From the NCBI GenBank assembly GCA_015657635.1, contig JACDQM010000008.1, positions 1-49,641 on the forward strand: a stretch of 49,641 nt of DNA, written 5' to 3'. The notes beneath the pieces were generated by a model that was not told the origin of the DNA, searched no databases, and was given only the letters and a program-made list of their open reading frames with translations. Within the stretch, counting starts at the first letter, position 1; the number at the start of each line of letters is the position of its first letter. The stretch comes from Roseateles sp. GTDB lineage: Bacteria > Pseudomonadota > Gammaproteobacteria > Burkholderiales > Burkholderiaceae_C. Below are positions 34,452 to 43,677 of the stretch, piece by piece. A program made the position numbers and the translations under genes.

Positions 34452-35045
34452 CTAAAAGGGGAGCCAGCTCTTTCCCAGTGCCCAGGCGCCCCAGGCGAGC
34501 GTGCCTGTGAAGAGCACGGCCAGCACGCTGACCAGGCCGCCGAGCAGCATCAAGACGCCGTCCCGGAACACCATGCCCAGGCCGAACAGGCTGATCGCGA
34601 TCGCGGGCAGCACATTGCCAAACGGGATCGGAAGAATGATCAAGCCCGCCATCAGGGCGACGGTCAGCGCCGTTGCACGCTGTGCCGCCGAGGCAAAAGC
34701 CGCGGGCAGGCGCGGCCTGGCGGCCCGACCGGCCAGGTCGTACATCGTGGCTTGAAGCTCAAGCACGCGCCGCGCCCAGCGGGCGGGCATGCTGAAGCCT
34801 GACACCCGGTCTGGCAGGCGCAGCTCTTGCTGCTGACGCCACAGGCCCAGCGACAGGCCGGCCAGACCCATGCCCAGCACCGTTCCGACACCGGCCACTG
34901 GCAGCATGCAGGGCAGGGCCAGCAGGATCAGCAGCGAGCCGATCGCAGCCCGACCTTGCAGGGCGGCAAGCTCGCCCACCGCAACGCTCTGCTCGCCAAG
35001 TCTGCGAGCAGCCTTCCTCAGCCGTAGCGGCAGCGAACTCTGCAT
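34452..35045 (-). CDS. ExoD-family membrane protein
   Basis: This 197-aa membrane protein resembles ExoD (exopolysaccharide synthesis). A soluble N-terminal helix region (KAARRLGEQSVAVGELAALQGRA) precedes hydrophobic hairpins at LLILLALPCMLPVAGVGTVLGMGLAG and LTVALMAGLIILPIPFGNVLPAIAISLFGLG, the latter typical of ExoD. In rhizobia ExoD affects exopolysaccharide output and alkali tolerance; the molecular role is unclear. It lies 19 bases downstream of the YccA-like gene on the same strand and is probably cotranscribed. Confidence 0.82.
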   Translation of the reverse strand: MQSSLPLRLRKAARRLGEQSVAVGELAALQGRAAIGSLLILLALPCMLPVAGVGTVLGMGLAGLSLGLWRQQQELRLPDRVSGFSMPARWARRVLELQATMYDLAGRAARPRLPAAFASAAQRATALTVALMAGLIILPIPFGNVLPAIAISLFGLGMVFRDGVLMLLGGLVSVLAVLFTGTLAWGAWALGKSWLPF

Positions 35046-35064
35046 CGAGTCAGGCCTGCGCGCG

Positions 35065-35775
35065 TCAGTCGTCCGAGCCGCCGCCCATGCCGAACAAGGC
35101 GAGCAGTGCGCTGAACATGTTGTAGATCGACAGGTACAGGCCCACGGTGGCCAGCACGTAGTTGGTCTCGCCCCCGTTCACGATGCGGCTGGTTTCCATC
35201 AGCATCAGGCCGGCCGACAGCAGGGCCACCATCGCCGCCACAGCCAGGGCCAGGGCAGGAATCTGGAAGAAGGCTGCGGCCAGGCCGGCAACCAGCGCGA
35301 TCACCATGCCGATCAGCAGGAAGCTGCCCATGAAGCTGAAGTCGCGCTTGCTCACCAGAGCGAAGGCGGACAGCGTCAGGAAGCTGGCGCCGGTGGCGGC
35401 CAGGGCCATGGCCACGCTGTGACCGCCGCCGGGCAGCGAAAGCACTGCAGTCAGCTGGGGTGCGATCGTGTAGCCCAGGAAGCCGGTCAGCGCAAAGATG
35501 GCCGGCAGCGACCAGACGCTGTTTTGCAACTTGTGCACCAGGAACAGCAGACCGAAGCTGCCGACCAGGCTGATCAGCAGGCCGGGGGCGGGTGCCTTCA
35601 TGGCCACGGCGGCGCTGGCGGTCAAGGCGCTGAACAACAAGGTCAGCGACAGCAGCGCGTAGGTGTTGCGCAGCACCCGTTGCACGGCCGGGCTGTGACG
35701 GCTGGCCTGGGTAACGGACGAGTGCTGGTGCGCGCCCAGGGTCTGGGTGGCTTGGTTCGAGTTCAGAGGTTCCAT
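35065..35775 (-). CDS. Bax inhibitor-1/YccA-family membrane protein
   Basis: This 236-aa seven-helix membrane protein matches the BI-1 family. The first helix follows RVLRNTYALLSLTLLFSALTA; later ones include GSFGLLFLVHKLQNSVW, the conserved FALTGFLGYTIAP, and the C-terminal NYVLATVGLYLSIYNMFSALLALFG. In E. coli YccA interacts with the FtsH protease and protects SecY. AGGAG lies eight bases before ATG 35775. It is divergent from the NhaR-like regulator and upstream of exoD. Confidence 0.92.
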   Translation of the reverse strand: MEPLNSNQATQTLGAHQHSSVTQASRHSPAVQRVLRNTYALLSLTLLFSALTASAAVAMKAPAPGLLISLVGSFGLLFLVHKLQNSVWSLPAIFALTGFLGYTIAPQLTAVLSLPGGGHSVAMALAATGASFLTLSAFALVSKRDFSFMGSFLLIGMVIALVAGLAAAFFQIPALALAVAAMVALLSAGLMLMETSRIVNGGETNYVLATVGLYLSIYNMFSALLALFGMGGGSDD

Positions 35776-35880
35776 GAGGGGTCTCCTGCAGTAGGGACGG
35801 AAAGGGTCAGCGGCACGATAGTCGCCAAGGGCAGCACAAAAAAGCAGAGAATGGCTGATCGAGACTTCTGGAAATCAGAA

Positions 35881-36765
35881 ATGAGTCAGGGCTTCAACTA
35901 CAAGCACCTCTACTACTTCTGGGTGGTCGCCAAGGAGGGCGGTGTCTCGCGTGCCGCCGAGCGCCTGGGCATGGCGGTGCAGACGGTCAGCACCCAGGTT
36001 CGGGAGTTGGAGCGGGCGCTGGGCTACACCTTGCTCAAGCCGGCCGGCCGAGGGCTGGCGCTGACCGAGGCCGGCCAGGCGGCCATGCGCCAGGCTGAGC
36101 AGATCTTTCAGCTGGGCATGGCCTTGCCGGGCGTGGTCGCGGATGCGGTGGCGGCCCCGTCGATGCGGCTGGCGGTGGGCATCTCCAACGGCCTGCCCAA
36201 GCTGCTGGTGCGGCAGCTGTTGTCGCCCGTGCTGGACGAGCCAAACCTGCGCCTGCTCTGCCATGAAGACCGTTTCGAGGACCTGCTGGCCGAGCTGGCC
36301 CTGCATCGCCTGGATGTGGTGCTGGCGGACCGGCCCGCACCCAGCAACCCGAATCTGAAGCTCTACAGCCACTCGCTGGGCAGCTCGCCGGTCGCCTGGT
36401 TTGCGCCGGCCGAGTTGCTGGAGGAGGCGCGGCGGGAGTTTCCGGCCTCGCTGGCGCGCGTTCCGGTGCTGCTGCCGACCACCCATGCCGGGGTGCGGGC
36501 AAGGCTGGACCAGTGGTTTGAGCGGCAGGGGGTCAAGCCCCGCATCGTCGGGGAATTCGAGGATGCAGCCCTGCTCGCGACCTTCGGTGCCGGGGGCATG
36601 GGCGTGTTCCCTGCGGCCGACCTGGCGCATGCCAAGCTTGTTGAGCGCTACCGACTCAGCCGGGTTGCGCTGTGCGACGGGGTCGACGAGCATTTCTATG
36701 CCATCGACACCGCCAAGCGCGTGGCCCATCCCTTGGTCAGGCGTTTGCTGCCGGCGGTCGACTGA
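35881..36765 (+). CDS. nhaR: NhaR-like LysR-family regulator
   Basis: This 294-aa LysR-type protein has the opening typical of NhaR, FNYKHLYYFWVVAKEGGVSRAAERLG, with the recognition helix in MAVQTVSTQVRELERALG. The effector domain follows from about 90. E. coli NhaR responds to sodium and activates nhaA. No antiporter gene is present here; the divergent neighbour is the YccA-like gene, a possible target. ATG 35881 was chosen because it aligns with NhaR length and has GGA eight bases upstream; ATG 35851 would add ten residues. The open frame back to 34870 is antisense to exoD/yccA and not coding. Confidence 0.85.
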   Translation: MSQGFNYKHLYYFWVVAKEGGVSRAAERLGMAVQTVSTQVRELERALGYTLLKPAGRGLALTEAGQAAMRQAEQIFQLGMALPGVVADAVAAPSMRLAVGISNGLPKLLVRQLLSPVLDEPNLRLLCHEDRFEDLLAELALHRLDVVLADRPAPSNPNLKLYSHSLGSSPVAWFAPAELLEEARREFPASLARVPVLLPTTHAGVRARLDQWFERQGVKPRIVGEFEDAALLATFGAGGMGVFPAADLAHAKLVERYRLSRVALCDGVDEHFYAIDTAKRVAHPLVRRLLPAVD

Positions 36766-36853
36766 AGGCCTGGGCGAGTGGGGATCGGTGACCGCAGAGC
36801 TGAGCGCCGGTCAAGCCCGGTCAGACCCGATGCCAAGCCGCGGCGCTGGTGTT

Positions 36854-36877
36854 TACAATTGACGTTTACGTAAACGT
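36854..36877. promoter_or_regulatory. 16-base perfect palindrome, LiuR-like operator, with -10 box
   Basis: ACGTTTACGTAAACGT (36862-36877) is its own reverse complement and stands out as AT-rich. It resembles sites of LiuR, the MerR-family regulator of leucine/isovalerate catabolism. It lies upstream of a thioesterase and an isovaleryl-CoA dehydrogenase gene. TACAAT (36854-36859) could be the -10 box; TTGACG (36859-36864) alternatively a -35 box. Confidence 0.6.
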
Positions 36878-36919
36878 AACTCGACCGTCTCGCCGGTCGC
36901 CAACCAGGAGTCAGCGCCG

Positions 36920-37378
36920 ATGCAGCCTGCGGATCCGCTCTACGCACAGCGCCTGCGTGACTCCTTCGAGCGTCAGGCCGTGATGAAGACGCTGGGCGCT
37001 GAGCTGGCTTCCGTCCAGCCGGGCAAGGTCAGCATCACGATGTGGCACCGGCCCGAGCTGACACAGCAGCATGGCTTCCTGCATGCCGGCATCGTGTCGA
37101 CGGCGCTGGACTCGGCCTGCGGTTACGCCGCCTACAGCCTGATGCCCGAGGATGCCGCCGTGCTGACCATCGAGTTCAAGGTGAATCTGCTCTCGCCCGC
37201 CCGCGGCCCCTGGTTCTGCTGCGAGGCCGAAGTGCTGAAGCCGGGCCGGACGATTTCGGTCGTCGAAGGACGGGTGTGGGGCGCCTCTGCACCTGATGAT
37301 CAAGCAAACAGGAAACTGGTGGCCAGCATGAGCGCCACCGTGATGACGGTGCTGGGCCGCGATGGCCTGAAGTACTGA
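36920..37378 (+). CDS. PaaI-family acyl-CoA thioesterase
   Basis: This 152-aa hotdog thioesterase has the PaaI signature HGFLHAGIVSTALDSACGYAAY, where the Asp and Gly line the active site, and a later strand VLTIEFKVNLLSPA. The enzyme probably hydrolyses acyl-CoA intermediates and relieves CoA trapping. AGGAG lies about ten bases before the ATG. It is the first gene after the palindromic operator and is followed 36 bases on by the isovaleryl-CoA dehydrogenase gene, so both are probably controlled together. Confidence 0.88.
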   Translation: MQPADPLYAQRLRDSFERQAVMKTLGAELASVQPGKVSITMWHRPELTQQHGFLHAGIVSTALDSACGYAAYSLMPEDAAVLTIEFKVNLLSPARGPWFCCEAEVLKPGRTISVVEGRVWGASAPDDQANRKLVASMSATVMTVLGRDGLKY

Positions 37379-37414
37379 AAAACACAGCCAAGCCAACACA
37401 AGAAGGAGACTCTG

Positions 37415-38593
37415 ATGAACCTGCCCGGCCTGAACTTCCAACTCGGCGAAGACATTGACGCGCTGCGCGACGCGGTGCGCGAGTTTGCCCAAGCCGAGAT
37501 CGCGCCGCGTGCGGCCGAGATCGACCGCAACGACCAGTTCCCGATGGACCTGTGGCGCAAGATGGGCGATCTAGGCGTGCTGGGCATCACCGTCGGCGAA
37601 GAGTACGGCGGCGCCAATATGGGCTACCTCGCGCACATGGTGGCAATGGAGGAGATCAGCCGCGCCAGCGCCTCGGTGGGCCTGTCCTATGGCGCGCACA
37701 GCAATCTGTGCGTCAACCAGATCAAGCGCAACGGCAACGAGGCACAGCGCGCCAAGTACCTGCCCAAGCTGATCAGCGGCGAGCATGTCGGCGCGCTGGC
37801 GATGAGTGAGCCCGGCGCCGGCTCCGACGTGCTGAGCATGAAGCTGCGCGCCGAGGACAAGGGCGGCCACTACGTCCTCAACGGCAGCAAGATGTGGATC
37901 ACCAACGGCCCCGACGCCGACACCCTGGTGGTCTATGCCAAGAGCGAGCCCGAGCTGGGCGCGCGCGGTGTCACCGCCTTCCTGATCGAGAAGGGCATGA
38001 AGGGCTTCAGCATTGCGCAGAAGCTCGACAAGCTGGGCATGCGCGGCTCACACACCGGCGAGTTGGTGTTCCAGAACGTGGAAGTGCCGGCCGAGAACGT
38101 GCTGGGCGGCGTCAACAACGGCGCCAAGGTGCTGATGTCGGGCCTGGACTACGAGCGCGCGGTGCTCACCGGTGGCCCGCTGGGCATCATGCAGGCGGTG
38201 ATGGACAACGTGATTCCGTACATCCACGACCGCAAGCAGTTTGGCCAGAGCATCGGCGAGTTCCAGCTCATCCAGGGCAAGGTGGCCGATATGTACACCG
38301 TGCTGCAGGCGGCGCGCAGCTTCGCCTACACGGTGGCCAAGAACCTGGACCTGCTGGGCGTCGAGCATGTTCGACAGGTCCGCAAGGACTGCGCCTCGGT
38401 GATCCTGTGGACCGCCGAGAAGGCCACCTGGATGGCCGGCGAGGGCGTGCAGATCTTCGGCGGCAATGGCTACATCAACGAGTACCCGCTGGGCCGCTTG
38501 TGGCGCGATGCCAAGCTGTACGAGATCGGCGCCGGCACCAGCGAGATCCGCCGCATGCTGATCGGCCGCGAGTTGTTCGCCGAGACCATGTAA
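37415..38593 (+). CDS. liuA: Isovaleryl-CoA dehydrogenase
   Basis: This 392-aa flavoenzyme converts isovaleryl-CoA to 3-methylcrotonyl-CoA in leucine breakdown. It has the acyl-CoA dehydrogenase signatures [13 protein letters not shown] and [19 protein letters not shown]. The catalytic base is probably E247 in [17 protein letters not shown], the position used by isovaleryl-CoA dehydrogenase rather than the C-terminal Glu of other members; the C terminus reads [25 protein letters not shown] lies nine bases before ATG 37415. The LiuR-like site upstream supports this assignment. The carboxylase and lyase genes of the pathway are not in the window. Confidence 0.9.
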   Translation: MNLPGLNFQLGEDIDALRDAVREFAQAEIAPRAAEIDRNDQFPMDLWRKMGDLGVLGITVGEEYGGANMGYLAHMVAMEEISRASASVGLSYGAHSNLCVNQIKRNGNEAQRAKYLPKLISGEHVGALAMSEPGAGSDVLSMKLRAEDKGGHYVLNGSKMWITNGPDADTLVVYAKSEPELGARGVTAFLIEKGMKGFSIAQKLDKLGMRGSHTGELVFQNVEVPAENVLGGVNNGAKVLMSGLDYERAVLTGGPLGIMQAVMDNVIPYIHDRKQFGQSIGEFQLIQGKVADMYTVLQAARSFAYTVAKNLDLLGVEHVRQVRKDCASVILWTAEKATWMAGEGVQIFGGNGYINEYPLGRLWRDAKLYEIGAGTSEIRRMLIGRELFAETM

Positions 38594-38644
38594 TGGTCGA
38601 GGGCACAGACAACAAGCCGCAAAGCGGCGCCGTTGCGGCGAAGA

Positions 38645-38926
38645 CTCATATCCGCGCTGCGGATGTGAGTTGCAGCCAGACGATGTGATCGGCCAAACGG
38701 GTGAGGCAGGCGTTTTGTGCACTGCGACAATGCCGGCATGACAAGCAGCTTCGTTGTGTTTGAGCGGGCCGAGCGCCGGGCCGCCATTGGCCGCAGGCCA
38801 ATGGCCTTCCGTAGGCACAAGCAGTCCGCAGGGACTGCTTGTGTCCGACTCCAGTTCGCCAAGCCGGCCCGCCAGGTGATGTGCTTGCCGGTCGATTCGG
38901 CAAGCATCACTGTCCCCTCGGGGGAC
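38645..38926. repeat. Array of five strong hairpins between liuA and the carbonic anhydrase gene
   Basis: This 365-base gap (38594-38958) holds no gene but several strong stems: 38645-38655/38659-38669 (11 bp, one G-U); 38783-38792/38796-38805 (10 bp perfect, GCA loop); 38816-38827/38832-38843 (12 bp perfect); 38876-38890/38898-38910 (13 bp, two-base bulge); 38912-38917/38921-38926 (6 bp). Stems two and three are enclosed by GCGGGCCG (38764-38771) and CGGCCCGC (38865-38872). It may be a structured leader, a small RNA or an array of REP-like repeats. Confidence 0.6.
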
Positions 38927-38958
38927 CGACCGGCGTACTCGCTGGGCGAGGGGCAGCC

Positions 38959-39639
38959 ATGAGTACCGAACTGCAGGAGCTGCTGGACAGCAACAAGACC
39001 TGGGCTGCCGAGACCGAATCGCGCCAGCCCGGCTTCTTCACGCGACTGCTCAAGCAGCAGTCGCCGCAGTACTTGTGGATCGGCTGCGCCGACAGTCGGG
39101 TGCCGGCCAACGAATTGGTCAACCTGCTGCCGGGCGAACTGTTCGTGCATCGCAACGTCGCCAATGTCGTGGTGCATTCCGACCTCAACTGCCTGTCGGT
39201 GATGCAGTTCGCGGTCGACTCCCTCAAGGTCAAGCACATCATTGTGGTCGGCCATTCGAACTGCGGCGGTGTCAAGGCGGCCTTGCTGGATGCCCGCACC
39301 GGCCTGGTCGACAACTGGCTGCGCCATGTGCAGGATGTGCGCAACCACCATGCCGAATGGCTGGACAGCCTGGCGCCCGAGCAGCGCGTCAACGCGCTGT
39401 GCGAGTTGAATGTGCTGGAGCAGGCGCGCAACGCCTGCCAGACCACGGTGGTGCAAGACGCCTGGGCGCGCGGCCAGGAGGTGGTCGTGCATGGCTGGGT
39501 CTATGGCCTGCACAACGGTCTGCTGGAGGACTTGCGCATCACCGTGGCAGCGCCTGAACAGCTGGCCGCTGCCTTCAAGCTGGCATTGAGTTCGGTCAAG
39601 CAGCGCTACCAGGCTGCCCGACTAAGCTCGACGACCTGA
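38959..39639 (+). CDS. can: Beta-class carbonic anhydrase
   Basis: This 226-aa zinc enzyme interconverts CO2 and bicarbonate. Zinc ligands are C43 and D45 in [10 protein letters not shown]99 and C102 in [11 protein letters not shown]47 completes the Asp-Arg dyad. GAGGGG precedes ATG 38959; the longer frame to 38839 runs through the hairpin array and is not translated. Its place after isovaleryl-CoA dehydrogenase may reflect the bicarbonate need of methylcrotonyl-CoA carboxylase. It is separated from liuA by the structured region and lies 22 bases before aceK. Confidence 0.92.
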   Translation: MSTELQELLDSNKTWAAETESRQPGFFTRLLKQQSPQYLWIGCADSRVPANELVNLLPGELFVHRNVANVVVHSDLNCLSVMQFAVDSLKVKHIIVVGHSNCGGVKAALLDARTGLVDNWLRHVQDVRNHHAEWLDSLAPEQRVNALCELNVLEQARNACQTTVVQDAWARGQEVVVHGWVYGLHNGLLEDLRITVAAPEQLAAAFKLALSSVKQRYQAARLSSTT

Positions 39640-39661
39640 ACCCAGATCCCCGGAACCCTCG

Positions 39662-41428
39662 ATGTTTCCGCAGAAGCTGACCGATTCCCGCGCGTTCGAG
39701 ATCGCGCAAGCGATGCTGGGCGGCTTCAATCGGCACTATCGGCTGTTTCGCGCCACCACGGCTGCGGCCAAGCGCCGCTTCGAGCAGGCCGACTGGCATG
39801 AGCAGCAGAAGGCCCAGCGCGAGCGCATCGAGTTCTACGACAAGCGCGTGGACGAAGGCGTCGCGCTGCTGGACGAGCGCTTCCAGGCCAGCCAGCTGCC
39901 GATGGAGGTGTGGCAGCAGGTCAAGCTGCACTACATCGGCCTGCTGACCGACCACCATCAGCCCGAGCTGGCCGAGACCTTCTTCAATTCGGTCTGCACG
40001 CGCATCCTGCACCACAGCTATTTCCAGAACGATTTCATCTTCGTTCGCCCGGCCGTCTCGACCGAGTACATCGAGAACGACGAGCCCGCCGCGCGACCGA
40101 CCTACCGGGCCTACTACCCGACTCGCGAGACGCTGCGCGAGACCATGATCCGCCTGGTCGACAACTTCAGGCTCGAAGTGCCGTTCGAGGACCTGGGGCG
40201 CGACATCGACCATGTGCTGGGTGCGGTGCAGAAAGAGCTGGGCCTGTTCCGCTGGCGCACCAACTTCCAGATCCAGGTGCTGTCCAGCCTGTTCTTCCGC
40301 AACAAAGGCGCCTATGTTGTCGGCAAGATCATCAACGGCTTCACCGAGACGCCCTTCGCACTGCCCATCCTGCACAAGCGCAATGGCCGGCTCTATATCG
40401 ACGCGGCGCTGTTCGGCGAGGACGACCTGCTGATGCTGTTCAGCTTCGCGCGGGCCTACTTCATGGTCGACATGGAGATCCCCAGCGCCTATGTGCAGTT
40501 CCTGCGCTCGATGATGCCCAGGAAACCGCGCGCCGAGCTCTACAGCGCCATCGGCCTGCAAAAGCACGGCAAGAACCTGTTCTACCGTGACTTCCTCTAT
40601 CACCTGCGCCACAGCAGCGACAAGTTCCGCATCGCCCCCGGCATCAAGGGCATGGTGATGCTGGTGTTCGACCTGCCCAGCTATCCCTTCGTCTTCAAGC
40701 TGATCAAGGACTACTTCCCGCCGCAGAAGGAGACCACGCGCGAGCTGATCCAGAGCAAGTACCTGCTGGTGAAGCAGCACGACCGCGTCGGCCGCATGGC
40801 GGACACGCTGGAGTACAGCAATGTCGCCTTTCCGCGTGTGCGCTTCGAGGAAGAGCTGATCCAGGAGCTTAAGACTTTCTGCCCCAGCCTGCTCGAAGAG
40901 CAGGGCGAGGACCTGGTGCTCAAGCATGTCTACATCGAGCGCCGCATGGTGCCGCTGAACCTCTACATCCAGGAAGCCACGCCGGCGCAGCTGGAGCATG
41001 CGGTGGTCGAGTACGGCAATGCGATCAAGGATCTGGTGGCGGCCAATATCTTCCCGGGCGACATGCTGTGGAAGAACTTCGGCGTCACCCGCCACGGCAA
41101 GGTGGTGTTCTACGACTACGACGAGATCGAATACCTGACCGACTGCAACTTCCGCCGCGTGCCTGCGCCGCGCAACGAGGAAGAAGAGATGTCGGGCGAG
41201 ATTTGGTACAAGGTCGGCCCGCGCGACGTCTTCCCCGAGACCTTCGGCCCCTTCCTGCTGGGCCATCCGGGTGTGCGCGCGGTCTTCATGAAGCACCATG
41301 GCGAGCTGCTGGATGCCGACTTCTGGCAAGGCCACAAGGCGCGCATCCTGGCCGGCCATGTGCACGATGTGTTTCCCTATGACGCCAGCCGGCGCCTGGG
41401 GCGAGGCCGCGCCCAGCCCGCGGATTGA
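39662..41428 (+). CDS. aceK: Isocitrate dehydrogenase kinase/phosphatase
   Basis: AceK, 588 aa, phosphorylates isocitrate dehydrogenase and removes the phosphate, steering carbon into the glyoxylate shunt. The regulatory half (1-310) includes [20 protein letters not shown]; the kinase half includes the ATP loop region [22 protein letters not shown], where Lys binds ATP, and the catalytic region [26 protein letters not shown]. No aceA or aceB gene is adjacent. Leucine and C5 acid catabolism yield acetyl-CoA, which makes its presence here sensible. Confidence 0.95.
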   Translation: MFPQKLTDSRAFEIAQAMLGGFNRHYRLFRATTAAAKRRFEQADWHEQQKAQRERIEFYDKRVDEGVALLDERFQASQLPMEVWQQVKLHYIGLLTDHHQPELAETFFNSVCTRILHHSYFQNDFIFVRPAVSTEYIENDEPAARPTYRAYYPTRETLRETMIRLVDNFRLEVPFEDLGRDIDHVLGAVQKELGLFRWRTNFQIQVLSSLFFRNKGAYVVGKIINGFTETPFALPILHKRNGRLYIDAALFGEDDLLMLFSFARAYFMVDMEIPSAYVQFLRSMMPRKPRAELYSAIGLQKHGKNLFYRDFLYHLRHSSDKFRIAPGIKGMVMLVFDLPSYPFVFKLIKDYFPPQKETTRELIQSKYLLVKQHDRVGRMADTLEYSNVAFPRVRFEEELIQELKTFCPSLLEEQGEDLVLKHVYIERRMVPLNLYIQEATPAQLEHAVVEYGNAIKDLVAANIFPGDMLWKNFGVTRHGKVVFYDYDEIEYLTDCNFRRVPAPRNEEEEMSGEIWYKVGPRDVFPETFGPFLLGHPGVRAVFMKHHGELLDADFWQGHKARILAGHVHDVFPYDASRRLGRGRAQPAD

Positions 41429-41444
41429 GCAGAGGGCGCGGGCC

Positions 41445-42389
41445 TCAGTCGCTCGTGCCGCGAGCGCCACCGGCGGGCGACGGCGCGAACGAAGCCAGAT
41501 GCTCGACCAGCGCAAGTGCCATCGGCGTTGCGGCCGGGCCGTCACGGCGCATGCACAGGCGCAGCCGGCGCAGCGCCCAGGGTTCGTCGAGCCGCAGCAT
41601 CCGCGCCTTGGTTTGCACGCTGCAGGCCACCGAGCGTGGCACGATGCCCACGCCGACGCCGGCCGCCACCAGCTGCGCCACCGCCTGAAAGCCCGCCAGC
41701 TGCACCCGGATGTCCAGCCGCTGACCCAGCTCGGCGGCGCGCTCGACGATGAAGGTGTGGATGGCCGCACCGCCCTGCAGGCTGACGACGGGCTCTTTCA
41801 TGCACTCGCTGAAGCGCACCCGCTGGCGCCGCGCCAGGCGATGGCCGGGCGCCACCAGCAACACCAGCTCGTCGTCGCGGTAGGGCCGGAAGCTCAGGCC
41901 CGGATGGTCGCCGTCCCAGGCCACCAGGCCCACATCGGCCCGGCCGGCGGCCACGGCGGCGACGATGTGTGCGCTCAGGCGTTCCTCCAGGCTCAGGCGC
42001 ACGGCGGGGTGGCGCACCAAAAACGGCGGCAGATCGGCCGGCAAAAATGAGGCGATGGCATTGCTGTTGGCCATCAGGGTGATCTGCCCGCTGATGCCCG
42101 CGGCAAAAGGCGCCAGGTCGGCATGCATCTGCCCCAGCCCAGCCAGGCAGCTGCGTGCGTGCTCCAGCAGGATCTGGCCCGGCTGCGTGAGCGTCACGCC
42201 ACGCGCCTGGCGTTCGAACAGGCGCACGCCCAGTACCGACTCCAGCCCGGCGATGCGCAGGCTCGCCGATGAGGGCGCGAGATGGCAGCGCTGCGCGCCG
42301 CGCGAGACGCTGCCCGTGTCGGCCACCGCCAGGAACAGGCGCAGATCGGTCAGATCGTAGCGGCCGCCTTGGGATTCTGTGTTTGTCAT
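41445..42389 (-). CDS. LysR-family regulator of the C5-dicarboxylate cluster
   Basis: This 314-aa LysR protein has the winged helix near 15-75 (LRLFLAVADTGSVSRGAQRC, then HLAPSSASLRIAGLESVLG) and an effector domain from about 105. The longer frame to 42620 is ignored; ATG 42389 gives the standard N terminus. It is divergent from the CoA-transferase gene, with a clean dyad at 42442-42459 between them. LysR regulators (ItcR/RipR type) control itaconate catabolic genes in other bacteria, so itaconate, mesaconate or a CoA ester may be the inducer. Confidence 0.88.
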   Translation of the reverse strand: MTNTESQGGRYDLTDLRLFLAVADTGSVSRGAQRCHLAPSSASLRIAGLESVLGVRLFERQARGVTLTQPGQILLEHARSCLAGLGQMHADLAPFAAGISGQITLMANSNAIASFLPADLPPFLVRHPAVRLSLEERLSAHIVAAVAAGRADVGLVAWDGDHPGLSFRPYRDDELVLLVAPGHRLARRQRVRFSECMKEPVVSLQGGAAIHTFIVERAAELGQRLDIRVQLAGFQAVAQLVAAGVGVGIVPRSVACSVQTKARMLRLDEPWALRRLRLCMRRDGPAATPMALALVEHLASFAPSPAGGARGTSD

Positions 42390-42441
42390 TGTCGAAACCT
42401 CAGCTTGAGAAATCCCGCTGGTTGTGAGCATCCATCGACTG

Positions 42442-42459
42442 CAAGATTTGCGAATCTTG
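42442..42459. promoter_or_regulatory. LysR-type operator dyad
   Basis: CAAGATT (42442-42448) and AATCTTG (42453-42459) are a perfect seven-base inverted repeat with spacer TGCG, fitting the T-N11-A rule. It lies in the 94-base divergent region between the LysR and CoA-transferase genes. Confidence 0.6.
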
Positions 42460-42483
42460 AGTTTAGCCACGGAGCTTTCGCCA

Positions 42484-43677
42484 ATGACAAATTCTAGTGT
42501 GCGGCCGAACAAGGCCGCGCAAGGACCGCTGGCCGGCGTGCTGGTGGTCAGCCTGGAGCAGGCCCTGGCCGCACCGCTGGCCACCTGCCGCCTGGCTGAC
42601 GCGGGTGCGCGTGTCATCAAGGTCGAGCGTCCCGAAGGCGACTTCGCGCGCGGCTATGACCAGGCCGCGGCCGGGGCCTCGTCGTACTTTCTTTGGACCA
42701 ATCGCGGCAAGGAGTCGCTGGCGCTGGACATCAAGAAGGCCGCCGACGCGGCCGTGCTGGAGTCACTGCTCGCGCAGGCCGATGTGCTGGTGCAGAACCT
42801 GGCGCCCGGCGCGCTGCAGCGCGCCGGCTTCGGCAGCGCTGAAATGCGCCAGCGCTACCCGCGCCTGATCACCTGCGACATCAGCGGCTACGGCGAGGGC
42901 GGCGCGGTCAGCCAGCTCAAGGCCTACGATCTGCTGGTGCAGTGCGAGTCGGGCCTGCTGGGCGTGAGTGGCTCGCCGGGTGCGCCGGGGCGCATCGGCG
43001 TGTCGATCTGCGATATCGGCGCCGGCATGAATGCCGCGCAGGCCGTGCTGCTGGCGCTTATGCAGCGCGAGCGCACCGGCCGCGGCAGCGGTGTCTCGGT
43101 GTCGCTGTTCGACAGCGCCGCCGACTGGATGAGCGTGCCCTATCTGCATGAGCGCTACGGCGGCGGCGCGCCGCCGCCGGTGGGCCTGCGTCACCCCTCG
43201 ATCGCGCCCTATGGCGGCTTTGCCTGCGCCGAGGGCCACACCGTCGTGATCAGCATCCAGAACGACCGCGAGTGGGCGGCTTTTGCCCGCGATTTCATGG
43301 ACGACGCGGCGCTGGCGGCGGACGCGCGCTTTGCCAGCAACGGCCAACGGGTGGCGCATCGGGCCGCGCTCGACGCACTGATTGCGGCCCGCTTTGCCGC
43401 GCTGTCGCTGGAGCAGGCGCTGCAGCGCCTGCGCCTGGCCGGCACTGCCTATGGGCAGCTGCGCAGCGTCGGCGAGCTGCTGCAGCACCCGGCCCTGCGC
43501 ACCCGGGCGATGGCGGTCGGCGCCGCCACGCTGCAAATGGTGGCCCCGCCGCTGCGCACCGAGTGGGACGCGGCCGAACTGCCCGCTGCGCCCGCGCTCG
43601 ATCAGCATGGCCAGGCGCTGCGCGCCGAATTCAAGCCGCGCGCTGCTGCGGCGCCATCGAGGGAGACGCTGACATGA
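42484..43677 (+). CDS. Family III (CaiB/BaiF) CoA-transferase
   Basis: This 397-aa enzyme moves CoA between acids through an aspartyl-CoA intermediate. The N-terminal LAGVLVVSLEQALAAPLATCRLADAGARVIKVERP and KESLALDIKK blocks are typical. The catalytic Asp is D177 in GVSICDIGAGMNAAQ. With the hydratase and lyase genes that follow, the likely reaction is activation of itaconate, mesaconate or citramalate with succinyl-CoA. The ATG at 42484 is four codons before a poor upstream alternative; the stop overlaps the hydratase ATG. Confidence 0.88.
   Translation: MTNSSVRPNKAAQGPLAGVLVVSLEQALAAPLATCRLADAGARVIKVERPEGDFARGYDQAAAGASSYFLWTNRGKESLALDIKKAADAAVLESLLAQADVLVQNLAPGALQRAGFGSAEMRQRYPRLITCDISGYGEGGAVSQLKAYDLLVQCESGLLGVSGSPGAPGRIGVSICDIGAGMNAAQAVLLALMQRERTGRGSGVSVSLFDSAADWMSVPYLHERYGGGAPPPVGLRHPSIAPYGGFACAEGHTVVISIQNDREWAAFARDFMDDAALAADARFASNGQRVAHRAALDALIAARFAALSLEQALQRLRLAGTAYGQLRSVGELLQHPALRTRAMAVGAATLQMVAPPLRTEWDAAELPAAPALDQHGQALRAEFKPRAAAAPSRETLT

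Noticed and set aside
34870..35880. Long plus-strand extension of the NhaR-like ORF
   Set aside because: The extension is antisense to exoD and yccA and has GQHQ-rich shadow composition; the real start is at 35881.
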